A DNA stretch of 12,318 bases from Amoeboradix gromovi (taxonomy: Eukaryota; Sanchytriomycota; Sanchytriomycetes; Sanchytriales; Sanchytriaceae): positions 1-12,318 of the forward strand of contig JADGIF010000264.1 in NCBI GenBank assembly GCA_018985225.1, given 5' to 3'. Shown piece after piece: positions 5,283 to 12,261 of this stretch. The position numbers and the translations under genes were made by a program. Each line of letters begins with the position of its first letter. Position 1 is the stretch's first letter. Under the pieces are notes generated by a model. The model searched no databases. It was given only the letters and a program-made list of their open reading frames with translations, and was not told the DNA's origin.

Positions 5283-7151
5283 CTATTTACTCAATACTCT
5301 TGCAGCTGCAATACTACACAGTCTAAGAACTTGCATTTGATCGGCGTTATCTATGTTCTTCAACAAGGCAGCAGCTGCCGCATCTCCAGCTCCTGTAACT
5401 GTGCTGTCAATTGTTTTTATAAGTGATGGTAAAACTACTCCAATATATCCATTTCCATGAAATTCTACTCCATCCTGGATATACTTGACATATTTCTTGT
5501 TCTGGCTAGTTCGTTTGATCAAACACATTCCGCTTTTTCCGAATTTAGCAAGAACGAGTGGAACCTTTTTCGCCAGCGCACATGCCATTGGAAGATGTTT
5601 ATTCCATTCTTCATTTAATAAATCCATTTCTTCTGTTTCCAGGTTCAGCTCGTCCACCAGTGTCTCTAATTCATGATGATTTGGTGTTATAATATCTACT
5701 AAATTACGGTTAATTGCATCAATTCCTCTTTTACATTTAGTTTTCGATATTGGTTCAAACAATGTTAATTTTTTCTTTGATTTAGCATTTTCAAATGCGA
5801 TAGTCAGGCCGGTATCTGATAAGTTAGCATCACAACAAAGTATGTCGAATTGCTGCATCAGTAATTCTTCCAATTTTGGAGCCGGGATGTCCTCCATAAT
5901 AGACACATCCGAATAAGCATCTGTTATATCGTTACATTTGCTCAAGAAAACTACGTATACACCTGTGTTACCGTTTGCACGATGTGTTTTAATGTTTCCA
6001 TTTTTAGTAGATTCAGAAATTACATTACCAAATGTGTCGTTGCCTATAAAAGTGTGAAGAGTGCAGTCTAAGTCAGTACTTAGTGCCTTGTACATGTTAT
6101 ATCCCACTCCACCTATGCTATTGCTTATTTGACTTGGTAATGAAGATTTTTTAGAAGAGTTGTGATGAGTAGCTCTGATTGTTACATCAATATTTATCCC
6201 ACCTAGTATTACTACTTTCGAAGAAGAAGGCGAATAAATTGAATTTTTATTTAATAAACTGTATTCCTTAGCTAATTGAGCACCGACTTTAACATTGTTG
6301 TAATACAACGCAATGTTAGATTCTAATGACTTTCCCTTTGTTATTTCATTAATCTTGCTCAAAAGATAAGGTGTTATTGCTTTTCCTCTAATTCCCAAAC
6401 TACTTGCAGATATCAATGCCTTGTTAATAGCCTCATCAATATCGTTTGGATTGGGGCTGTCAGCTGTAGGAATGGGGTTTGAAAATAAGATGCCTTTCAG
6501 ATTCAAACCAAAGTGAGTTTTCATAAGTATGGCACACTTGTAAATGTTTGGCTCATTAATTTCTACAGAAGACCCAGAATCATTAGTAAAAAAACCGGGA
6601 AATTTTTTGTTGCGGCTAATGTTGACAACAGGAACACCCAAAGTCTCTAGATATTCCAATGTACGAGGAATATCCAAAATTGACTTTACACCAGATGAAA
6701 CCACAGCAACATTGGATTTATCAAACTCGGTCAAATCAGCAGATATATCCATATCATCACCACGATGAACACCACCTATTCCACCAGTAGCAAATACTTT
6801 TATGTTAGCTTCGCAAGCAGCCCACATCGTGGCAGAGACAGTTGTAGCCCCATTTAACTTGTTGCTAATGCAATAAGAGATGTCACGTTTGGATATCTTG
6901 ATAGCAGGCTTAGTTGCTAATGTGAACAGGTCTTCTTTCTCTAATCCAATCTTTAGCACTCCGTTTATTATACCGATTGTGGCTGGCACTACCTTTTGCG
7001 CCCTTACTATCTCTTCTGCTCTTGTTGCTGTATAAAGATTTTCAGGATATGGCATTCCATGTGATATTATAGTCGACTCTAGCGCTAAGACAGGCTGACT
7101 TTGTTTAATTGCGTTTTGAATATGTTTTCCAAGTTGTATCATCCTTTTCAT
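5283..7151 (-). CDS. pseudouridine-5'-phosphate glycosidase / PfkB carbohydrate kinase fusion
   Basis: Bifunctional pseudouridine salvage enzyme, 622 residues, no introns. Residues about 1-300 are PsuG (indigoidine-synthase-A-like family), which splits pseudouridine 5'-phosphate into uracil and ribose 5-phosphate. Seen motifs are L-A-L-E-S-T-I-I-S-H-G-M-P-Y-P (23-36, catalytic Glu25), K-I-S-K-R-D-I (85-91), A-T-G-G-I-G-G-V-H-R-G (121-131) and S-S-G-V-K-S-I-L-D (152-160, Lys156 at the position of the Schiff-base lysine of E. coli PsuG). Residues about 310-622 are a PfkB-family kinase, expected to phosphorylate pseudouridine: V-V-I-L-G-G-I-N-I-D (313-322), S-I-G-G-V-G-Y-N (345-352) and the ATP/anion-hole motif T-G-A-G-D (586-590, catalytic Asp590). 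After G-A-G-D comes an alanine run (A-A-A-A-A) rather than the common F-x-G/A. The order glycosidase then kinase is the known eukaryotic fusion; bacteria usually have separate psuG and psuK. The ATG at 7151 begins close to the conserved core. Confidence 0.95.
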   Translation of the reverse strand: MKRMIQLGKHIQNAIKQSQPVLALESTIISHGMPYPENLYTATRAEEIVRAQKVVPATIGIINGVLKIGLEKEDLFTLATKPAIKISKRDISYCISNKLNGATTVSATMWAACEANIKVFATGGIGGVHRGDDMDISADLTEFDKSNVAVVSSGVKSILDIPRTLEYLETLGVPVVNISRNKKFPGFFTNDSGSSVEINEPNIYKCAILMKTHFGLNLKGILFSNPIPTADSPNPNDIDEAINKALISASSLGIRGKAITPYLLSKINEITKGKSLESNIALYYNNVKVGAQLAKEYSLLNKNSIYSPSSSKVVILGGINIDVTIRATHHNSSKKSSLPSQISNSIGGVGYNMYKALSTDLDCTLHTFIGNDTFGNVISESTKNGNIKTHRANGNTGVYVVFLSKCNDITDAYSDVSIMEDIPAPKLEELLMQQFDILCCDANLSDTGLTIAFENAKSKKKLTLFEPISKTKCKRGIDAINRNLVDIITPNHHELETLVDELNLETEEMDLLNEEWNKHLPMACALAKKVPLVLAKFGKSGMCLIKRTSQNKKYVKYIQDGVEFHGNGYIGVVLPSLIKTIDSTVTGAGDAAAAALLKNIDNADQMQVLRLCSIAAARVLSK

Positions 7152-7242
7152 TTCCTATATACCTGATGAAGGTGCGTAAGCTTTTACATGCACACAGTAA
7201 AGTTATAATCTATTCATCTGCATTGTATCGCCTATATGAGAA

Positions 7243-7820
7243 CTCCTCGTTCAGTCCTGATTTCCGAGAAAATCGAGAATTTCCACAAAGAAACTAGCAG
7301 TGCTAGATCTCCATTACAGTGATCGCTTACGCTCTCACTACCCTGAGGCGGGATTGAATAAGGATGTATATGTTAATTGCTGCCATATGGTCTCTATCTG
7401 TCTTCAAATGACACTTTTTACAGGTGTAGGTTTTTAAGTTGGTTTTCTTTAGAGTACCACACCTTGTACATGTCTGACTAGTAAATGATTCATTGCATTC
7501 GACCATCGTCTTCCTCTTTGTTTACACTTGAACTTCAAGCGTTCCTTGAATGTGTAATGGGACGTTGTAGCCATATTTCTTCAGAATTGCTCAACAAGCT
7601 ACTTATCATTTGACTAGTCTTGAACGATGGCAAGTATATAAGATCATATGTCTCTGTATGCTGTACCTGTTAGTTATTTCTTTAGAATTGATTTGCCACT
7701 TGTGAAAAGGAAGAATATCGAGTATTTAACCTATTAGAAAAATCTGGAAAAGTCGTGAAATTATAGAAAAATGCATACAAATTCGCGATAAATGATTTAT
7801 TCAAGAAAACAATCGAGCTG
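7243..7820 (-). mobile_element. degenerate Fanzor element, relic B (best preserved)
   Basis: On the minus strand three frames in succession spell the C-terminal half of a Fanzor protein. From about 7655: Y-D-L-I-Y-L-P-S-F-K-T-S-Q-M-I, the RuvC-II neighbourhood (Fanzor consensus roughly L-P-x-F-x-T-x-x-M, as I recall it). From about 7574: T-S-H-Y-T-F-K-E-R-L-K-F-K-C-K-Q-R. From 7506 the intact zinc-ribbon/RuvC-III frame listed separately. Two frame changes and upstream stops show it is dead. Towards 7820 no RuvC-I is recognisable, so the copy is 5'-truncated or internally deleted. It shares both ends with relic A, and the last 60-70 bp (to CAATCGAGCTG) are almost identical in the two. No clear terminal inverted repeats are seen, and no target duplication could be identified by eye. 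Confidence 0.78.
7327..7506 (-). pseudogene. Fanzor zinc ribbon plus RuvC-III fragment
   Basis: A 59-codon open frame within relic B. It reads V-E-C-N-E-S-F-T-S-Q-T-C-T-R-C-G (residues 2-17), then Y-T-C-K-K-C-H-L-K-T-D-R-D-H-M-A-A-I-N-I (27-46), and ends in R-V-V-R-A-stop. This gives the C-x2-C...C-x2-C zinc ribbon with a 12-residue loop, and the D-R-D-x-x-A-A-x-N motif that carries the RuvC-III aspartate in TnpB and Fanzor proteins. The usual N-A-A or N-G-A is M-A-A here. Preceding coding sequence is in other frames, so the ATG is fortuitous. The family assignment rests on motif order and spacing, which I regard as strong. Confidence 0.8.
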
Positions 7821-7970
7821 CGCGATATAACGCACCAAAAATGATCTTGAAATTATTCAGGTTGTATACCTAGATCTTAAAGAGCAAAGCTGAAATAGGC
7901 GACGCTTGTTTATAGTAAAACAGATCCGGATGAAAGCTAGTTAAAAGGCATCGGAAACGGGCATGCGATC

Positions 7971-8330
7971 TTAATCTACTGATTTCAAACATATATTGGG
8001 AACAGCCACATGAAAAGAGCTTAGAGATGTAAAATAGTCTTTATCTGAAGTCCTTACAAGATAAACTAGTTTAGTTGCGCTTAGTTGTTTTAACAAGTAT
8101 CCCGTCCATTCGTAATTTTGATTAAAATGCCTCTCCCCCATACAGCATTCGCACTCAACGGTTTTAGAGTAAGTTGCATACAAATCATAAATTACCAATG
8201 TCTCATAAGGACTGTCTATCAATGATACCAGAACTTCGTCTGACGGATTATTCACTTGATAGCCATCAATTGTGTATCCTATAGGTGCTAACACATCCAC
8301 CAAGCCATAGCAATCGTTCAACATGCTCAT
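7971..8330 (-). CDS. OST3/OST6-like thioredoxin domain (possibly truncated gene)
   Basis: OST3/OST6 (mammalian TUSC3/MAGT1) are subunits of the ER oligosaccharyltransferase; their luminal thioredoxin-fold domain, followed by four membrane spans, assists N-glycosylation. Numbered from the ATG at 8330 (120 residues), L-I-D-S-P-Y-E-T-L-V-I-Y-D-L (about 37-50) fits the first core strand, V-E-C-E-C-C-M-G-E-R-H-F (59-70) gives a C-x-x-C active site with a following helix as in C-x-x-C-x(5)-F, and A-V-P-N-I-C-L (110-116) fits the cis-proline strand. The frame is open upstream to 8375 without another ATG and would add a hydrophobic F-L-N-L-L-L-M; an acceptor-like TTTTTACAG ends at 8376, so an upstream exon with the signal peptide is possible. 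After V-P-N-I-C-L-K-S-V-D the frame stops and no membrane-span exon is visible before relic B, 150 bp on. It is either truncated or a divergent soluble thioredoxin-like protein. Confidence 0.42.
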   Translation of the reverse strand: MSMLNDCYGLVDVLAPIGYTIDGYQVNNPSDEVLVSLIDSPYETLVIYDLYATYSKTVECECCMGERHFNQNYEWTGYLLKQLSATKLVYLVRTSDKDYFTSLSSFHVAVPNICLKSVD

Positions 8331-8623
8331 GAGGAGTAAGTTTAGAAAACTTCTTTTTCCGCTTGGCACGTAATTCTGTAAAAACTATGCCAACTTTTTA
8401 AATGAATGTCTCGAGAAGGCGCAAGAGTTCCATATTTCATCATTTACACTTTAGGCAATTATCTGTGCCACAAGTTGTTCTTTTATCCCAACCTGTCAAA
8501 CACAGTTGCTCGATATATTTTCTACTATAAGATTTTTGCCACATCCATTCACATCTCTGTCCACAAAAACATCAGAACTAATGCACTGGCGTAATAGAGT
8601 ACACCATTGAGTACCCCTCATTG

Positions 8624-8651
8624 ATTAAACCTCAGTTATTAAACCTCAGTT
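8624..8651. repeat. perfect 14-bp tandem duplication
   Basis: ATTAAACCTCAGTT occurs twice head to tail (8624-8637 and 8638-8651) and is followed by ATT again. It lies in gene-poor DNA; probably a recent slippage duplication, with no evidence of function. Confidence 0.6.
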
Positions 8652-9031
8652 ATTTACTAAACTTAAGTAAGATGACTAAATTTCCATTTTTGGAGGGTAA
8701 TAAGACATTGCTTATGCTAGATTTATAACACTGAAGGTTAAAGTAAGCTTTTGTTTTTGATACATCTAAATTGCAATTAATTTTTGTAATTCTCATCTTC
8801 GCAATCAACATTTAGTTGAGCAAAATCGAACAAATGGGACGTTTTCATTAATTAAGAGACAATTTTTTAGCAATAACATTCAAGTTACACAGTACTACTT
8901 TATTTTGTAATCGAAAAGACTAATTTTTTGGAGAGCTCACTTATCACTCAAGAATAATCGGAAATAAATTATAAAAAGCTTGCCAGCCTTTGATTTATGA
9001 ATAAATAAGCTACTTCACATTGCTGCAAAAT

Positions 9032-9053
9032 AAATAGAATCTAAATTCTATTT
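9032..9053. repeat. perfect 9-bp inverted repeat with 4-base loop
   Basis: AAATAGAAT (9032-9040), loop CTAA, ATTCTATTT (9045-9053). The stem is exact but consists mostly of A:T pairs. It sits about 240 bp before the start of the 9296 gene, too far to be an obvious core promoter element, and could be chance in AT-rich DNA. Confidence 0.4.
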
Positions 9054-9295
9054 TATGTTACAAAATGTTGCATTATATAGAAATCCATCGTCTTTGCTTT
9101 CATAGGATCCACTATCGTGCAGTAATCAGGCATCTGAGTACAGAAGAATACCGCGAATGCCAAAAATAATCATCGATCACTCGGCTTAATCCCAGAGCTA
9201 GTTCAGTTATCTCAGACAATGTTACTCGCAGCAAGTACTTGTTTTTCTAAATTGACCTATTTTGTGCTATAAATTAAAAACTGCCACTGTATATC

Positions 9296-9649
9296 ATGAT
9301 CTTCATTGTGTTCCTGTTCGGTGCTCTATCCCAAAGAAATGTGTTGACTATCGAAGAGTCTTTGAGTAGTCTCACACTGGCACAGACAAATCTAAGAGAA
9401 AGCATGAATAGGCGCAGACAGGTTCGAGGACTAACAGGGTCTGGAAAAAACAAAAAAGCCAGAATTCCTACAATTTATGAAGATCTTGAGGCCAAGGGCT
9501 TGAAAAGAACAGAGCGAGTTAAACTATTTGTCAAATCCCATCCATTTAGTGCAGAGCAGCAGTCTGAGTTGCACTACAAGCTAATGAATATATTAAAAGA
9601 ACAGCCTCACAGAGGGGGAAATCCTCAGAAAGGAGAATTACCAAAATAA
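9296..9649 (+). CDS. small basic protein with hydrophobic N-terminus, function unknown
   Basis: 117 residues. Residues 2-11 (I-F-I-V-F-L-F-G-A-L) are hydrophobic and followed by S-Q-R, suggesting a short signal peptide, though the lack of a basic residue before it makes this uncertain. The rest is polar: an R-R-R-Q-V-R-G cluster (39-45), a K-N-K-K-A-R patch (51-56), a helical middle (Y-E-D-L-E-A-K-G-L-K, 61-70) and a glycine/proline-rich end. A second methionine at 37 could be the true start if the N-terminus is not a signal. I do not recognise the family; a small secreted protein is one option. The stop lies 9 bp before the convergent stop of the 9659 gene, and the AATAAA overlapping the stop codon probably serves as its poly(A) signal. 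An in-frame stop at 9275-9277 supports the chosen start or an internal one. Confidence 0.6.
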   Translation: MIFIVFLFGALSQRNVLTIEESLSSLTLAQTNLRESMNRRRQVRGLTGSGKNKKARIPTIYEDLEAKGLKRTERVKLFVKSHPFSAEQQSELHYKLMNILKEQPHRGGNPQKGELPK

Positions 9650-9658
9650 ACACTTCAT

Positions 9659-11248
9659 TTACTTAAAATATTCTATGACACGATTAAAATCAAATCCATA
9701 AAAGTTCAATATCTGTAGCCATTTGCAATCTTTATCGACCGCTTCCAAGTTGTTCACATCAATTTCTGGAACATTTCCTGTATACTGTGGATACTTGCCC
9801 TTCAAACCGCTGATAATATCTAGAATCGGTATGCCTATGTTTGTAATCATCAATGTGGCATAGTCTAAATCATGAAAATGCTCATCTTTAAATTCACGGA
9901 AATATTTCATGAACATGTGGCATTGAAATAGCATTGCAACTGTTCTAGTAGTTTGCAAAGTATGATCGCCTTGCATTCGGACAGTCTTCAAAGATTTGTA
10001 AAAATGAGTATCCTCCAACATCATTTCTTTCGCTTCAAATGCTAGTTGATCTACCATATCAGGTAGTAGTAGCATCTTTTCACAACTTCCGGATATAGAT
10101 GACGATTTGACCAACGGGTAAAGCAATAAAACGTAGATTAGTTCGTTGCAGCTTCTGATGATCAAATCAACAGTAGAGGGAAATTCCAACGTGATTGACT
10201 CAATTACGATTGGATCCTTAAATAATTTCGAGCTCTCAAGTACCAAAATGCCATCAACTACAATTTCAGCATCCGAAATATTCTCGTTTTTATATTTTGA
10301 CTTCAAGTCACTCAGGGTATTTATGAGATTGTCCTGTAGTACGTTTATACAGGCCATGCATGTATCTTTAATTGTATCTAACTCCACATCTAGTAGCATT
10401 CCGCGCTCGTATATTTCTCTAAAAACCAAAGTGCTGTAATTGGAACTAAAATATTGTAACTCGTTCTGCTTAAAATTATTGACAAATGGGATTATTAAGT
10501 CATCTAAAGAGGTAGATTTTAAACAAGCAAGAGTAGATATTAGATGGGTGTATTCAGAGAACGATGAAAAAGACAAATCCAGTTTTGGATCTAAATCACA
10601 TTTGTACATTTCTTTGAATCTAAGGTACTTTATGAAGCACTCTTCTTCAATTGTAGTAAAGAACTGATCAATGCATTTCTGATACGCTTGCTTTAATTGA
10701 TCCTGGGTAGCCAACTTTAGCAGGTGGTCGTGAACAGTTTTCTGAAAACAGTCCTGAATAAATAGTTCGAGTAGCATGTTAACAACCGCCGACTGCTTAG
10801 ATTTGATGACCTCCTCTTCGTCAGGATTGTTAAGAATTTTTGTTAGCTTCAAAATATGGATAGTGCTAGCAACGGCGGCATTATAGTCATTTTTTGTGAT
10901 AGTTTCATCAATGCTAGATATATATAGTTTATAGTGCGTTGCAAATGCCTCTGCAGCTTGTTGGTCCAACAGTGCTTGCCTTTTGACATACATATCTTGC
11001 AATTCATTGATTATGTTCTCATTATAATTCAACTCATTCATTTTAACTACATGGTCACGATACTTCTTAAGCTCAGTAATATAGTTGTTAAGTGCATCGG
11101 TTTTTGAATCACAGTAAGCAATGTCATCCAAAACTAATTTTTTGGTTTTCAACGTTTGTTGCTTGTCAGCAGCAGCAACTTGATCTAATAACAATGGAAG
11201 AGTTTTCTTTTTGATTTGCGGAATCAAAGTCTCGAACATTTGAGACAT
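9659..11248 (-). CDS. 529-residue helical protein, possible CATCHR-type tethering subunit
   Basis: A long intronless frame with a clear ATG at 11248. The protein is almost entirely helical by composition, with no membrane span and no nucleotide-binding motif. The first 90 residues look coiled-coil (L-K-T-K-K-L-V-L-D-D-I, L-N-N-Y-I-T-E-L-K-K-Y). Next comes Y-I-S-S-I-D-E-T-I-T-K-N-D-Y-N-A-A-V-A-S (about 107-126), similar in pattern to the segment after the N-terminal coil in COG, Zw10/Dsl1 and Vps51-type subunits, where an x-D-Y-x-x-A stretch precedes helical bundles. The remainder alternates hydrophobic and charged residues as expected of stacked bundles. On this basis a vesicle-tether (COG, Dsl1/ZW10, GARP or exocyst) subunit is a reasonable guess, but no diagnostic motif proves it. 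It converges on the 9296 gene and diverges from the 11417 gene. Confidence 0.6.
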   Translation of the reverse strand: MSQMFETLIPQIKKKTLPLLLDQVAAADKQQTLKTKKLVLDDIAYCDSKTDALNNYITELKKYRDHVVKMNELNYNENIINELQDMYVKRQALLDQQAAEAFATHYKLYISSIDETITKNDYNAAVASTIHILKLTKILNNPDEEEVIKSKQSAVVNMLLELFIQDCFQKTVHDHLLKLATQDQLKQAYQKCIDQFFTTIEEECFIKYLRFKEMYKCDLDPKLDLSFSSFSEYTHLISTLACLKSTSLDDLIIPFVNNFKQNELQYFSSNYSTLVFREIYERGMLLDVELDTIKDTCMACINVLQDNLINTLSDLKSKYKNENISDAEIVVDGILVLESSKLFKDPIVIESITLEFPSTVDLIIRSCNELIYVLLLYPLVKSSSISGSCEKMLLLPDMVDQLAFEAKEMMLEDTHFYKSLKTVRMQGDHTLQTTRTVAMLFQCHMFMKYFREFKDEHFHDLDYATLMITNIGIPILDIISGLKGKYPQYTGNVPEIDVNNLEAVDKDCKWLQILNFYGFDFNRVIEYFK

Positions 11249-11416
11249 TATCTAAGTTGGAGTAGGAGGGGATGAATAAAAGAAAACAAGATTGACTTGC
11301 TGGAGGTCCAAACCTTGATCAGAAATGTTCCTGGTGCTATAGAACAAAAGCATTATTAGATCATTATACTAACGCTAAAGTCATCATTACCACTAGAAGA
11401 CGCATCATAGATTAAA
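11249..11416. promoter_or_regulatory. shared intergenic promoter region of two divergent genes
   Basis: 168 bp separate the ATG codons at 11248 (minus) and 11417 (plus), so both promoters must lie here or overlap the genes. I see no strong TATA box. The only notable feature is a purine-rich stretch near 11260-11290 on the plus strand (GGAGTAGGAGGGG). The assignment is positional. Confidence 0.35.
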
Positions 11417-11692
11417 ATGATGTATAGAGAACTAGTTTTGGAAAATTTGTTAGCTAGGAATAAGAATACGATGATACTGAAAGAACGCGATAAGATCCGA
11501 TATAATAAGGTGGTTGCAGCTGTAAATACTAGAGAAATGATGTTGCAGTCTCCGAAGAGTACCCACTGTTATTATTTGCTCCTGAGCACAGATACGAATG
11601 GATCAGCAGTCTTCATCTTACGTCAGGTCTACTTTACAATTATAAATCACATCAAGAATGCCCAGGAACAACTAGCGAGCCTTCAATCATGA
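11417..11692 (+). CDS. small helical protein, possibly prefoldin-like
   Basis: 91 residues, ATG to TGA. The arrangement is a charged helix (E-L-V-L-E-N-L-L-A-R-N-K-N to K-E-R-D-K-I-R-Y-N-K, about 5-31), a middle with strand-like Y-Y-L-L-L-S-T and S-A-V-F-I-L (52-68), and a closing helix (I-I-N-H-I-K-N-A-Q-E-Q-L-A-S-L, about 75-89). Helix, short strands, helix is the pattern of beta-prefoldins and of the PDRG1 family, and a distant resemblance to PDRG1 occurred to me, but identity is too low to name it by eye. Only one methionine-rich start (M-M-Y) is available. It converges on the 11784 gene with 91 bp between stops. Confidence 0.5.
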   Translation: MMYRELVLENLLARNKNTMILKERDKIRYNKVVAAVNTREMMLQSPKSTHCYYLLLSTDTNGSAVFILRQVYFTIINHIKNAQEQLASLQS

Positions 11693-11783
11693 TAATACGG
11701 GACATTTCTACTCGTAAACAACTTTTCAAGATATTTTTAATATCGCATAAGTTTGTGGCAAAATCAAGAAATAAAATTTATTT

Positions 11784-12170
11784 TCAGCGAATTCTACCTT
11801 CGTAATCTGGGGTATCGGGTGTATTTCCAGAAGGCGGTGTATTATTTGGATGCATGCTGCTGTTGTCATTAAGCATGTCCAAAGCCTGGATAATTCTATC
11901 CTTGTCACTTGGAAGAATATTACTTACCAATTGGCCAGCTTGAGACATGAGATTAACTAAGGAATTAATCATGCTGTTATAAGTCACCTGATGCGCATTC
12001 CTGTTGATCGGGTTCGACTGGTTTTGGTCAAACAATGATCTAATAACATTTTCGATTTTATCCAAGCTTTGAATGGTCTCAGTTTTGGTTCTGGAATCAA
12101 CAACGCAATCGTCAACCATTTTTTTGAATTGAGATAGAATTAAGAGAGATTCGTTTATTTGGAGCATCAT
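11784..12170 (-). CDS. 128-residue protein with helical N-terminus and Pro/Asn-rich tail, unknown
   Basis: The start is M-M-L-Q-I-N-E-S-L-L at 12170. Residues 1-50 look helical with a possible coiled coil (L-L-I-L-S-Q-F-K-K-M-V, then I-Q-S-L-D-K-I-E-N-V-I-R-S-L-F), residues 65-102 form another helical block, and from 103 the chain is disordered and rich in N, P, S and T (N-N-T-P-P-S-G-N-T-P-D-T-P). No signal peptide, membrane span or enzyme motif. A short regulatory-complex subunit (for example of Mediator) would look like this, but I cannot assign it. The frame contains a strong internal splice donor (GTAAGT at 11927) and an acceptor (TTATCCAG ending 11886), a 42-nt segment divisible by three, so a spliced form 14 residues shorter is conceivable. 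AATAAA lies just after the stop on this strand. Confidence 0.5.
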   Translation of the reverse strand: MMLQINESLLILSQFKKMVDDCVVDSRTKTETIQSLDKIENVIRSLFDQNQSNPINRNAHQVTYNSMINSLVNLMSQAGQLVSNILPSDKDRIIQALDMLNDNSSMHPNNTPPSGNTPDTPDYEGRIR

Positions 12171-12185
12171 TCTTCAGTTGTTTCA

Positions 12186-12227
12186 ATAAAAACTAGACAT
12201 TTGGGACACCAAATATAAAAACTAGAC
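12186..12227. repeat. 13-bp direct repeat flanking a small palindrome, upstream of the 12170 gene
   Basis: ATAAAAACTAGAC is present at 12186-12198 and again at 12215-12227. Between the copies is ATTTGG-GACA-CCAAAT (12199-12214), a perfect 6-bp inverted repeat. The block lies 16-57 bp before the ATG of the minus-strand gene, where a core promoter or operator-like site would be expected. The symmetry is seen; a regulatory role is inference. Confidence 0.5.
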
Positions 12228-12261
12228 TAACTCGTTTTTAAAGGTGCTCCATACGGAGGAA

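Larger units (their letters stand above)
8376..9295. other. long interval without a convincing gene
   Basis: About 920 bp between the OST3/6-like frame and the gene at 9296. It is very AT-rich beyond 8700 and dense in stops. It contains the 14-bp duplication at 8624-8651 and the inverted repeat at 9032-9053. The plus-strand frame 8406-8594 (62 codons, aromatic-rich) and minus-strand starts near 8435 are the only coding hints and neither matches anything known. I saw no Fanzor motif and no RNA gene. Confidence 0.5.

Noticed and set aside
5485-6768. Plus-strand open frames at 5485-5676 and 6544-6768
   Set aside because: Antisense shadows of the conserved PsuG-PfkB gene.
8376-8435. Minus-strand M-M-K-Y-G-T-L-A-P-S frame joined through a 19-nt GT...AG segment (8376-8394) to the OST3/6-like region
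   Set aside because: Splicing there enters the wrong frame for the thioredoxin-like domain and stops soon after; kept only as a note on tiny intron candidates.
8406-8594. 62-codon plus-strand frame rich in aromatic residues, suggestive of a membrane peptide
   Set aside because: No recognisable family, charged residues break the hydrophobic stretch, and the base composition is that of the surrounding gene-poor DNA; not enough to call a gene.
9421-9427. GGTTCGA, a tRNA B-box-like heptamer (also at 12011-12017)
   Set aside because: Both lie inside protein-coding frames, and no A box or cloverleaf can be folded around them.
10146-10667. Plus-strand open frames at 10146-10439 and 10440-10667
   Set aside because: Antisense shadows of the 529-codon minus-strand gene, without motifs of their own.
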